From Humibacillus xanthopallidus (GTDB lineage Bacteria > Actinomycetota > Actinomycetes > Actinomycetales > Dermatophilaceae): a stretch of 64,000 nt of DNA. The number at the start of each line of letters is the position of its first letter. The stretch's first letter is position 1. The DNA is taken from the NCBI RefSeq assembly GCF_006717145.1, contig NZ_VFQF01000001.1, positions 2,476,389-2,540,388 of the forward strand. Direction: 5' to 3'. A program made the position numbers and the translations under genes. The notes beneath the pieces are model-generated. The model saw only the letters and a program-made list of their open reading frames with translations, was not told the DNA's origin and made no database searches. This document shows positions 1 to 7,531 of the stretch, piece by piece.

Positions 1-1
1 C

Positions 2-871
2 GTCATGCTCGGCCTCTCGACCGGCGTCAAGTGGTCGGGCCTCTACTTCGTCATCGCGTTCGGTCTGCTCACCGTCCTCTGGGACCTCGGGGCACGACGG
101 GCCGCCGGCGTGCGCGGCTGGAGCGCCGGCACCCTCGCCAAGGACGCGCCCTATGCGTTCGTGCAGGTCGTCGGGGCCGCCCTCGTCACGTACGTTGCGA
201 GCTGGACGGGCTGGATCCTCAGCAAGGGCGGCTCGTTCCGCAACTGGGCCGACACGAACCCGACGCCCTACACCTGGCTGCCCGACTGGTGGCGCTCGCT
301 CTGGGCCTACCACCAGCAGATGTTCCTCTCGACGCAGGCGATCAACGCGCCACACCCCTATCAGACGAGCCCGTGGTCGTGGCTCATCCAGGGTCGGCCC
401 ACGTCGTTCTTCTGGGAGGGGCCGAAGCAGGGCACCGAGGGCTGCACGGTCGACTCGTGCGCCAAGGCGATCACCTCGATCGGCACCGTCTCGATCTGGT
501 GGGGTGCGACGATCGCGATCTTCGTGCTCCTCTTCATGTGGGCATTGCGCCGTGACTGGCGCGCGGGCGCGATCCTCTGCGGCATCGCTGCGGGCTATCT
601 CCCGTGGTTCGTGCTCTCGGGTCGCACGATCTACTCGTTCTACGAGGTGGCCTTCGTGCCGTGGATCGTGCTGGCGTGCGTCTACGTGCTGGGCCTCATC
701 ATCGGCGGGCGCGGGGCCTCGCTGACGCGGCGCCGGGTCGGTTACGGCGTGCTCGGAGCCTTCGTCGTGCTGACGATGGCCCTCTTCGCCTTCTTCCATC
801 CCATCTACGTCGCCGACGTCATCCCGCTCACCGAGTGGCAGCGTCGGATGTGGTTCCCGAGCTGGGTCTGA
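2..871 (+). CDS. Protein O-mannosyltransferase (Pmt family), C-terminal part
   Basis: The reading frame is open to the left edge, so the true start lies outside the window; 289 codons plus the stop are visible. The visible part has several long hydrophobic segments and the GVKWSGLYF motif typical of actinobacterial dolichyl/polyprenyl-phosphate-mannose protein mannosyltransferases, followed by the C-terminal 4-TM domain with a W-rich lumenal loop (HPYQTSPWSW, then a Cys pair near CTVDSC). Family members transfer mannose from polyprenyl-phosphate-mannose to Ser/Thr of secreted proteins at the membrane. The gene ends 68 nt before tRNA-Ala. Assignment to the Pmt/PMT_4TMC family is firm; substrates are inferred from the family. 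Confidence 0.85.
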   Translation, partial: VMLGLSTGVKWSGLYFVIAFGLLTVLWDLGARRAAGVRGWSAGTLAKDAPYAFVQVVGAALVTYVASWTGWILSKGGSFRNWADTNPTPYTWLPDWWRSLWAYHQQMFLSTQAINAPHPYQTSPWSWLIQGRPTSFFWEGPKQGTEGCTVDSCAKAITSIGTVSIWWGATIAIFVLLFMWALRRDWRAGAILCGIAAGYLPWFVLSGRTIYSFYEVAFVPWIVLACVYVLGLIIGGRGASLTRRRVGYGVLGAFVVLTMALFAFFHPIYVADVIPLTEWQRRMWFPSWV

Positions 872-939
872 GGCCGGTCCGCCGACCGCCCATCGATTGG
901 GTATGCCGTCCGGCGTGGTGTTAGCATTCACGCGCACCA

Positions 940-1063
<124 letters not shown>

Positions 1064-1077
1064 GCGGATGTGTATGG

Positions 1078-1253
1078 GGGGATTCGGGAGGACGACCGAG
1101 CGCCAGCGAGGAAGGACGGCTCCCCTCAGCTCCACAACATGAAGAAGGACCGGGCAGCTTTTAGCCCGGTCCTTCTTCATGTTCTGGGACGACGAGCGGG
1201 GATTCGGGAGGAGCCGGAGCGAAGCGGAGGCGACGGCTCCCCTCAGCTCCACC
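1078..1253 (+). repeat. Two tandem modules ending in copies of the tRNA-Ala 3' tail
   Basis: Two modules, about 1078-1135 and 1197-1252, share GGGGATTCGGGAGGA at the left and end in TCCCCTCAGCTCCAC (1121-1135 and 1238-1252), which repeats the last 14 or so bases of the tRNA gene (CCCCTCAGCTCCAC). The first is followed by its own 20-bp hairpin. In the second, GGAGCCG (1210-1216) pairs with CGGCTCC (1234-1240). They look like degenerate duplications of the tRNA tail plus terminator. Attachment-site remnants or a structured RNA tail are alternatives. Confidence 0.6.
1136..1183. terminator. Perfect 20-bp stem hairpin after first tRNA-tail copy
   Basis: The left arm 1136-1155 (AACATGAAGAAG...CCGGGC) and right arm 1164-1183 are fully complementary around an 8-nt loop AGCTTTTA. 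No U-tract follows. It parallels the terminator after the real tRNA, which suggests the module (tail plus hairpin) was duplicated and then diverged. Confidence 0.6.
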
Positions 1254-1314
1254 GGATGTACTCGGCGACGGGAGGGGCCCCTGCGAGGTGGGCGCAGAGC
1301 CGCTCGGGTTGTCG

Positions 1315-2781
1315 TCAGCCGCCTGCGGGCGGCTTCAGCGCCCACCAGTTGTCCATCCGACCGATAGCGACCGGACGGTCGACGACGACGCCGATGCCGC
1401 CATCAGCGACGCTGTCGAGGACGCGCCGCAGTCGGTAGAGGTAGGTCACGATGCCGGCTGCACCCTGCATCCAGCCGACAGCGGGCGGCAGCAGCGGATC
1501 GTCGTTGCGGTGCTCGACGGAACGCCAAAAGGCGCGGTCACCCTCGACCACGGCGTGCTCGACGAGGGCATCACCGAGGCGGACCGCGAGCGCCAGGTCG
1601 CGAGAGTCCCCTAGGCTGGTCCAGGCGTCCAGCAGCATGTCACCCACCCCTGCCGTGCCGCAACAGCGACCATCGTTGTCCCAGAAGCCTGGTCGCAGCC
1701 TTTCCGGTATGCCGGAGGCGTGGATCGCGTCTAGGCACCGTCGGTGCCAGCTGAGCGGGTGCTCCCCCGCCACCTTGTCGACTCCCGCCTCGTCGAGCGC
1801 GCGGAAGAGGACCGAGGTGCCGGTCGGGCCGTGGCACCAGCCGTAAGCAATGGGTTCGAGCCCGAGCTCCGGCGCCGCGGGCACCAAATGCGGGAGCGCC
1901 AACCCTGGATGGCCGGACACGCGGAGCCCGACGAGGTGCTCCGCCCCTCGCCTGGCCTGCTCCACGACGTCTGGCCGCTCGAGCTCGGAGCCGGCGAGGG
2001 CCAAGGCGGTCGCGATGCCCGCCAGGCCGTGAGACCAGTTCGGCATGTCACGGCGCGGGCGCAGCCGGTGACGCTCCGGCACCATCGACCAGTTGACGCC
2101 GTCGGCCATCGGCTCGGCTTCAGCCAGGAGCACGTCGACGCAGCGGTTGGTCAGCTCGCGCGCGGCCGGCGCGCCGTGTCGCATCGCCCACAGCGCCGCG
2201 AGGAGGACACCGGCGGTGCCGGTCGTGGCGTCATGGATCCGTGCGTCCGGCGTGTACCCAGGGGGCCCCACGTGCTCGGTGGGCCAGCCGTCAGGGGTGA
2301 GCAGCTCCAGCATCCGCAGGAGTGCCGTGTCCACGCCCGTCGGCGCTGCGACGCCTCCGTCCGGCCTCGCGCTCGGAGATGCCGGCCTCGCGATGAGCCC
2401 ATCGGCGGCGACCAGCGTGCCCACCGTGCTCGACTGGCCGTCGAAGTACGTCACGTCCGTGGCGACGGGAGACTCGGCACGCAGCCGATGGACGGCGCCG
2501 TCGACGAGCCGGCTCTCCTCGTCGGTGAGCTCGCGGGTGAGCCCGATCTCGCGGAGCGCGTGGACGAGGCCGGAGACGCCGCTGTGCAGGCCCTGTGGGA
2601 ACTGCGACGGCTGGGCAGGTCCGCCGTCGAGGTCAACGGAGTCCGGGATCCACGGGCCACGGTCGTCCCACTCCACCTGGTCGAGCACCCAGCGCCAGGC
2701 AGCGGAGCCGAGTCGGGCGTAGTTCTCGGCCCTGGCGGCGGGATTCGGGCCGGGGAGTCCCGTCGGTGCCTGCTTCGACAT
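1315..2781 (-). CDS. LanC-like (lanthionine synthetase C-type) protein
   Basis: About 488 aa. It carries the hallmarks of the LanC/LanC-like alpha-toroid fold: WSHGLAG near residue 250, the zinc ligand motifs YGWCHGPTGT near 315 and CCGTAGVG near 371, and a final WMQGAAG near 440. LanC enzymes add Cys thiols to dehydrated residues using zinc; eukaryotic and some bacterial LanC-like proteins act on glutathione or other thiols instead. No LanB or LanM dehydratase and no precursor peptide is visible nearby, so lanthipeptide synthesis is unsupported and a thiol-addition role is an alternative. ATG at 2781 is chosen over the in-frame GTG at 2784. Convergent with the tRNA-Ala region, divergent from the next gene. 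Confidence 0.8.
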   Translation of the reverse strand: MSKQAPTGLPGPNPAARAENYARLGSAAWRWVLDQVEWDDRGPWIPDSVDLDGGPAQPSQFPQGLHSGVSGLVHALREIGLTRELTDEESRLVDGAVHRLRAESPVATDVTYFDGQSSTVGTLVAADGLIARPASPSARPDGGVAAPTGVDTALLRMLELLTPDGWPTEHVGPPGYTPDARIHDATTGTAGVLLAALWAMRHGAPAARELTNRCVDVLLAEAEPMADGVNWSMVPERHRLRPRRDMPNWSHGLAGIATALALAGSELERPDVVEQARRGAEHLVGLRVSGHPGLALPHLVPAAPELGLEPIAYGWCHGPTGTSVLFRALDEAGVDKVAGEHPLSWHRRCLDAIHASGIPERLRPGFWDNDGRCCGTAGVGDMLLDAWTSLGDSRDLALAVRLGDALVEHAVVEGDRAFWRSVEHRNDDPLLPPAVGWMQGAAGIVTYLYRLRRVLDSVADGGIGVVVDRPVAIGRMDNWWALKPPAGG

Positions 2782-2825
2782 CACACCATCGTGGCAGGCG
2801 CCCGAAATCGGCGCAGACTGTCTGT

Positions 2826-3344
2826 ATGCCCCTCAGCGCCGAGGCACGAGCGAGGCTGGAATGGATCCGCGACGACTACGTCGCGCTCGTGAGGTCTGCC
2901 GCGCCGCGCGACCTCCTCGCCCCGTCGGATGGCACGAGGTGGACGAACCGCGAGCTGCTCTTCCACATGTGGTTCGGACAGCGCATCGCCCGAGCGCTCA
3001 TTCCCGTGATGGGAGGCTTCTCGCAGTTTCCGCCGTCGGTTTCACAGGCGTACGCCGGCATGCTCTCCGCGGCGACCCGGCCCTACACCTGGATCAACTA
3101 TGCGGCCGCCGTGGGCGGAGCCCGGGCGGCCGGCCTCGAACGCTCTCAACGGTGGATGATCGCCGACACCGCCTGGCTCCTGCGCTGGGCCGAAGGCGCC
3201 AGCGATGCCGACCTCGCACGCGGGATGAGCGTCCCGCCCGGCTGGGACCCCTACTTCACGCCGTGGATGAGCCGGGCTGACGTCATGGACTGGTTGCCCA
3301 AGCACTACCAGCATCACCGGGCTCAGCTCACGCTCGGGCGGTGA
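2826..3344 (+). CDS. DinB-like / mycothiol-dependent-type four-helix protein
   Basis: 172 aa starting at ATG 2826; the frame is open further upstream, but that part overlaps the opposing LanC gene and looks non-coding. The sequence has the DinB/maleylpyruvate-isomerase pattern of spaced histidines: WTNRELLFHMWFGQ near residue 40 and a C-terminal HYQHHRAQL, which in this superfamily form a metal site. DinB-superfamily members in actinobacteria are often thiol (mycothiol) dependent transferases. The substrate here is unknown. Divergent from the LanC-like gene with about 45 nt between starts, so the two could share a control region. Confidence 0.7.
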   Translation: MPLSAEARARLEWIRDDYVALVRSAAPRDLLAPSDGTRWTNRELLFHMWFGQRIARALIPVMGGFSQFPPSVSQAYAGMLSAATRPYTWINYAAAVGGARAAGLERSQRWMIADTAWLLRWAEGASDADLARGMSVPPGWDPYFTPWMSRADVMDWLPKHYQHHRAQLTLGR

Positions 3345-3387
3345 AGAGCGTCGCCAGCGCGCACCGAGCACCACATAATTTGATGCC

Positions 3388-3411
3388 TATCGATATTGAC
3401 ATCAATCGATA
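3388..3411. promoter_or_regulatory. Palindromic operator upstream of arsI (ArsR/SmtB-like)
   Basis: Arms TATCGAT and ATCGATA (7 bp, perfect) flank a 10-nt AT-rich centre. Such AT-rich dyads near ATCAA/TTGAT are typical of ArsR/SmtB metalloid sensors. It lies 66 nt before the arsI start in locally AT-rich sequence. No arsR gene is adjacent, so the regulator would act in trans. Protein identity is inference. Confidence 0.55.
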
Positions 3412-3476
3412 CGCAGAGCAGGATGGGCCGCAGAAGGAGCCACCATCCATCGCCATCTCATGTCCGAGGAGACCCC

Positions 3477-3950
3477 ATGAACCGTGTCCAGCTCGCCCTC
3501 AACGTCGATGACCTCGACCGGTCGATCGCCTTCTACTCCGACCTGTTCGGGACTCAGCCGGCCAAGGTCCGCCCCGGCTACGCGAACTTCTCCGTCGCCG
3601 AGCCGCCGCTCAAGCTCGTGCTCATCGAGAACCCCGGCGAGGGTGGCAGCCTCAACCACCTCGGAGTCGAGGTGGCCGACGTCGACACCGTCGACTCCGA
3701 GCAGACCCGACTCGCGACCCACGGCATGACGACCGTCGACGAGCGCGCCACCACGTGCTGCTACGCCAAGCAGGACAAGTTCTGGGTCCAGGGCGCCCCC
3801 GACGGCGAACGGTGGGAGGTCTACACCGTCCTCGCCGACAGCCCCACCTTCCGCGAGGAGGCCACCGACGAGGCGGACGCCTGTTGCGGCACGACCGCCA
3901 GCGGTGCACAGCCACTCACCCTGGAGGCGGCGCCCGCGTCCTGCTGCTGA
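3477..3950 (+). CDS. arsI: ArsI/CadI-family glyoxalase-fold metalloenzyme (C-As lyase type)
   Basis: 157 aa. The start at ATG 3477 is supported by CGAGGAGA just upstream. It has a vicinal-oxygen-chelate fold, with the family's metal triad visible as Gln5 (NRVQLALNV), His61 (LNHLGVEV) and Glu114 (WEVYTV). The vicinal thiol pair Cys94-Cys95 (TTCCYAKQDKFW) binds trivalent organoarsenicals in ArsI. ArsI cleaves the C-As bond of compounds such as methylarsenite; CadI is the closely related cadmium-induced family. The C-terminus carries two further CC pairs (136-137 and the last two residues), beyond the catalytic core. Monocistronic, with a palindromic operator upstream. Family call is firm; true substrate (As versus Cd response) is not decided by sequence. 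Confidence 0.85.
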   Translation: MNRVQLALNVDDLDRSIAFYSDLFGTQPAKVRPGYANFSVAEPPLKLVLIENPGEGGSLNHLGVEVADVDTVDSEQTRLATHGMTTVDERATTCCYAKQDKFWVQGAPDGERWEVYTVLADSPTFREEATDEADACCGTTASGAQPLTLEAAPASCC

Positions 3951-4154
3951 CGCGAGCGCGCGGACAGCCCCTGGAGCGCGGGCCTTCGGCCCTGAGGCAG
4001 GCACCCCGGCGTGCGATGGACGAGAGGGAGCGGCATCCGCGACACCTCGATCCACCCCACGGCCGAAGGCGGGCCCATGACTCGCACCTCAAGACCCGAG
4101 CAGGAGCGTGACGCGCGCGAGCCATCCACGCCCCTCTGGCGGGCTCAAACCGCG

Positions 4155-4187
4155 CCCGGGGGCACACGCCGAACGCATGCCCCCGGG
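4155..4187 (-). terminator. Hairpin downstream of the serine-rich protein gene
   Basis: CCCGGGGGCA at 4155-4164 pairs perfectly with TGCCCCCGGG at 4178-4187 around a 13-nt loop. It lies just past the stop of the minus-strand serine-rich gene and could end its transcript. It lacks a clear U-tract. Confidence 0.5.
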
Positions 4188-4210
4188 AGCGATCGCCAGG
4201 TCGTCGGCCC

Positions 4211-4819
4211 TCAGGCGCGGCGCCGGCGGTTCGCCGAAGCGACCATGAGACCACCCGCGACGACGACTGCCGCAGCCGCTCCGAGCCCGACCGCAGGCAC
4301 GTCCGCCGGCTCTTCGGAGCTCAGCACGAGCTTGGGTGCGACGGCCGGAGCCGGAGCCGGAAGGTCACGGTCGGCCGCGCTGCTCGAACCGGCACCCGTC
4401 ACGCGGCGACTCGAGGACGAGGAGGACAGGCCCTGCTCGGCCGCGCTGCTCGAGCCGGCACCCGTCACGCGGCGACTCGAGGACGAGGAGGACGGGCCCT
4501 GCTCGGCCGCGCTGCTCGAACCGGCACCCGTCACGCGGCGACTCGAGGAGGAGGATGAGGAGGAGGAGGATGAGCCCTGCTCGGCTGCGCTGCTCGAACC
4601 GGCGCCCAGTGCCTGGGCTCTCGAGGACGAGGAGCAGGACACGCCTGTGCCCCCACCGGATGTCCCGCACTGCACGGAGACGGGCGAGGGCGACGGGTCG
4701 CGCATCTGCGACGAGGAGGCCGGCCCCACGAGGGTCAGGGACAGTGCCGCGGACGCGCCGAGTGCGGCGGCCACGCGACGGCGGGGGCGGTTGCTGCTGG
4801 TGTTGGACTGACTGGACAT
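4211..4819 (-). CDS. Secreted serine-rich repeat protein with C-terminal membrane anchor
   Basis: 202 aa. ATG 4819 is preceded by AAAGGAG. The N-terminus is a signal peptide (basic RPRRR, then AALGASAALSLTLV). The middle is low-complexity Ser with four 22-aa repeats containing RRVTGAGSSSAAEQG. The C-terminus is a hydrophobic helix (VGLGAAAAVVVAGGLMVA) followed by a basic tail NRRRRA, as in wall- or membrane-anchored surface proteins. No clear LPxTG is seen, so sortase attachment is not supported. A Cys pair lies near SVQCGTSGGGTGVSC. Likely an exported stalk-like or glycosylated protein; its Ser/Thr-rich body would suit protein O-mannosylation, though linking it to the Pmt gene upstream is speculation. 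No known family recognised. Confidence 0.65.
   Translation of the reverse strand: MSSQSNTSSNRPRRRVAAALGASAALSLTLVGPASSSQMRDPSPSPVSVQCGTSGGGTGVSCSSSSRAQALGAGSSSAAEQGSSSSSSSSSSSRRVTGAGSSSAAEQGPSSSSSSRRVTGAGSSSAAEQGLSSSSSSRRVTGAGSSSAADRDLPAPAPAVAPKLVLSSEEPADVPAVGLGAAAAVVVAGGLMVASANRRRRA
4371..4640. repeat. Four tandem 66-nt repeats inside the serine-rich gene
   Basis: Units begin at 4371, 4437, 4503 and 4581 (TCGGCCGCGCTGCTCGA). The period is 66 nt, with a 12-nt GAG/GAT-rich insertion in the third. In-frame multiples of 3 keep the protein open, so copy number may vary between strains. Confidence 0.8.
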
Positions 4820-5096
4820 GAGGCGCTCCTTTCACATGAGGTCGACCCGGCACGGTCGCGCCTGGACCGTGATAGCCCCCGGGGGCGCCGTGCCTCCCGG
4901 AAATCCGTCGGGTCGTGGCTGGAGCTGATCAAGCTGGGTTACGGACAGACGCGCGGAGGGGCGCCCAGATACCCCACCCGAGCGCCAACACCCGAGAGCA
5001 GGGCCGCTCCCACCGTCCGGGGATCCGCCTCCGACGTCGTCCCACTCCACGGACCTTCGACCCTGACACTCGAGGGAGTGAGGGCGTAGACCCGAG

Positions 5097-6113
5097 ATGG
5101 CGGAGGACACCCAGCCCATCGCCCAGCCCATCCCCCAGCCCATCCCCAGCCCAGAGGCGCACCGCATGAGTGGAGCCCCGACACAGGACCACACAGATCC
5201 CACCCGCCACCCAGAGCCGGCCAGGCGGGCGGCGGTTCCTGCCACTGCCGCCCTGTTGGCCGCGACAGCGGTATGGGGTTCGACGTTCGTCGTGACCAAG
5301 GACTCGGTCGACGAGCTGGCCCCAGCCTCCTTCCTCACCTGGCGCTTCGGGATCGCCGCAGCTGCTCTGCTGCTCGTGCGTCCCACAACGCTGCGAGACC
5401 TCGCCCGGACCGACCTGTGGCGCGCCTCGGGCCTCGGGGTCTTCCTCGCCGCGGGCTTCCTGCTCCAGACCACCGGGCTCCTGCATACCCTGGCGGGCGT
5501 CTCGGGATTCCTCACCGGAGCAGCGGTCATCCTGACACCCCTCGTGGCCGCACTCCTCTTCTCCGAGAGGGTCGGTCGAAGCGGTTGGCTCGCCGTCGGC
5601 CTGTCCGCTCTCGGGCTCGCCGCCCTCACCGGCGGGGTCAGCGCGCCCTCCGCCCTCGGCGCCCTGCTGACCCTGGGCGGGGCAGCCTTCTTCGCCCTGC
5701 ACATCACCGGGCTCAGCCAGTGGGCCAGTCGCGAGAACGCCTACGCCCTCACGGCCGTGAGCGTCACGACAGCGGCACTGCTCTGCGCCCTCGTGGCCGG
5801 CCTGACCGGCGGCGTCACCGCCCCTGCCACGTCGTCGACCTGGAGCGCCGTGGTCTACCTCGGGGTGGTCGCCACCTGCATCGGCTTCGGCGTGCAGGCC
5901 TGGGCGCAGAGCGCATTGAGCGCCACCACCGCAGCGGTCGTGATGACGATGGAGCCGGTGTTCGCCGCAGGGCTCGCGTTCGCCCTCGGAGAGCGAGGCA
6001 TCGGCCCCTGGGGATGGGTCGGCGGCATGCTCGTCGTGGCCGGCATGGCCTTCAGCGAGCTCGGACCCCGCCGCTGCTGCGACGCCATGTCGCCGCGCAT
6101 CGAGTGCTGCTAG
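5097..6113 (+). CDS. EamA/DMT-family transporter with Cys-rich tail
   Basis: About 338 aa from ATG 5097 (315 aa if ATG 5166 is used). Ten predicted membrane segments form two EamA repeats (start ATAVWGSTFVVTKDS; second repeat near LTLGGAAFFALHITGLSQ). DMT-superfamily proteins export or import small metabolites; the substrate is unknown. The first 23 residues are a QPI/QPIP repeat encoded by a tandem CAGCCCATC motif, which looks atypical and could lie upstream of the real start. The C-terminus RRCCDAMSPRIECC has two vicinal Cys pairs, unusual for the family. A GGTCTC/GAGACC hairpin follows at 6121-6138. Confidence 0.8.
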   Translation: MAEDTQPIAQPIPQPIPSPEAHRMSGAPTQDHTDPTRHPEPARRAAVPATAALLAATAVWGSTFVVTKDSVDELAPASFLTWRFGIAAAALLLVRPTTLRDLARTDLWRASGLGVFLAAGFLLQTTGLLHTLAGVSGFLTGAAVILTPLVAALLFSERVGRSGWLAVGLSALGLAALTGGVSAPSALGALLTLGGAAFFALHITGLSQWASRENAYALTAVSVTTAALLCALVAGLTGGVTAPATSSTWSAVVYLGVVATCIGFGVQAWAQSALSATTAAVVMTMEPVFAAGLAFALGERGIGPWGWVGGMLVVAGMAFSELGPRRCCDAMSPRIECC

Positions 6114-6375
6114 AGACGAGGTCTCTGCGCGGAGACCGCGCAACCGGGGAGCGACCCCGCCCACGCGCACACCTCGCGGGTCTACACTCCCCGAGGCGAC
6201 GGCATACGGGCTCGTCGTGCGACGGATGGACGAGCGGCAGGAGGTGGGCGCCATGTGCGGCGAGCCTCCTAGTCATACGACCGACGAGAGCTGAGCGCTC
6301 GAGACTCCCGGTGGGGGCTTGCGGCGGTTCTCGTCGTGATGACCGCGTGCCCCTTCGTCCCTCCTGGGAGTCGTC

Positions 6376-7515
6376 ATGTCCGAGCGTCCCCGCAACCCGA
6401 TCCGCACCCTCGCCGGCCGCGTGCGCCGGCCCACGCCGTCCGGCCCCGCCCACACCCCGGCCCCGACCGTCGTGCCGCGTCGTGGCCGCGACGGCGCCAG
6501 CATGGTCGACAGTGCGATCTACGTCGCGGGCCGGCGGTCGGCCTCTCCGGCCACCCTCTCCGAGACCTTCAGGGGGCTGCGCGAGGAGACCGGCGCTGTC
6601 GGCTGGATCGGCCTCTACCGCCCGAACCAGGACGAGCTTGCCGCTCTCGCAGCGGAATTCGACCTGCACGAACTGGCCGTCGAGGACGCGATCGTCGCCC
6701 ACCAGCGACCCAAGCTCGAGCGCTACGGCGACACCCTCTTCGTCGTGCTGCGGGCCGCCCGCTACCTCGACGAGTCCGAGGAGGTCGAGTTCGGCGAGGT
6801 CCACCTCTTCGTCGGCAGCGACTTCGTCATCACCGTTCGCCACAGCGAGGCGCCCGACCTCTCCGCGGTGCGCCGCCGCCTCGAGAGCGACCCGGAGCTG
6901 CTCGCGCGGGGACCTGAGGCGGTGCTCTACGCGATCCTCGACCGCGTCGTCGACGGCTACGTGCCCGTCGTCCGCGGCCTGCACAACGACATCGACGAGA
7001 TCGAGACCGAGGTCTTCCGCGGCGACCCTGCCGTGTCGCGTCGCATCTACGAGCTGAGCCGCGAGGTCATCGAGTTCGAGCGCGCCGTGCGTCCGCTGGC
7101 GACCGTCATCCAGTCGCTGTCGGCGGGCTTCGAGAAGTACGGCACCGACGAGGAGCTGCGCCGCTACCTGCGCGACGTCGAGGACCACCTCACCCAGGTG
7201 CGCGAGCAGGTCGAGGGCTTCCGCCACCTGCTCCGCGACATCCTCACCGTCAACGCCACCCTCGTCGCACAGAAGCAGAACGAGGAGATGAAGACGCTCA
7301 CCGAGGCGAGCATGGACCAGAACGAGGAGGTCAAGAAGATCTCCGCGTGGGCCGCCATCCTCTTCGCGCCAACGCTCATCGGCACCGTCTACGGGATGAA
7401 CTTCGACGCGATGCCCGAGCTGCACTGGCAGTTCGGCTACCCCTTCGCGATCGGGCTCATGGGCCTCGTCAGCGTCACGCTCTACGGCATCTTCAAGAAG
7501 CGCCGCTGGATCTGA
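6376..7515 (+). CDS. corA: CorA-type magnesium/cobalt transporter
   Basis: 379 aa, ATG 6376. A long cytoplasmic alpha/beta domain with coiled helices (about 60-310) is followed by two C-terminal membrane helices. The signature YGMNF (residues near 336-340) ends the first helix and MPELHWQFGYPF forms the periplasmic loop. It should form a homopentameric Mg2+ channel. The N-terminal 45 residues are basic and Pro-rich, likely disordered. The 260-nt upstream gap shows no convincing riboswitch. DUF72 follows after 16 nt and may be co-transcribed. Confidence 0.9.
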   Translation: MSERPRNPIRTLAGRVRRPTPSGPAHTPAPTVVPRRGRDGASMVDSAIYVAGRRSASPATLSETFRGLREETGAVGWIGLYRPNQDELAALAAEFDLHELAVEDAIVAHQRPKLERYGDTLFVVLRAARYLDESEEVEFGEVHLFVGSDFVITVRHSEAPDLSAVRRRLESDPELLARGPEAVLYAILDRVVDGYVPVVRGLHNDIDEIETEVFRGDPAVSRRIYELSREVIEFERAVRPLATVIQSLSAGFEKYGTDEELRRYLRDVEDHLTQVREQVEGFRHLLRDILTVNATLVAQKQNEEMKTLTEASMDQNEEVKKISAWAAILFAPTLIGTVYGMNFDAMPELHWQFGYPFAIGLMGLVSVTLYGIFKKRRWI

Positions 7516-7531
7516 GACCTACGGTGGGGTG

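Noticed and set aside
1315..2781. Lanthipeptide biosynthetic cluster
   Set aside because: Only the LanC-like gene is present; no dehydratase, precursor, transporter or protease is seen within several kb.
4868..4880. GCCCCCGGGGGC palindrome near the serine-rich gene as an operator
   Set aside because: A pure G/C palindrome of this length is likely by chance in this high-GC sequence, and it has no matching copy by the neighbouring promoter.
6115..6375. Magnesium riboswitch (M-box) upstream of corA
   Set aside because: The leader lacks the recognisable M-box core and I see only a small hairpin near 6121; a covariance search would be needed.
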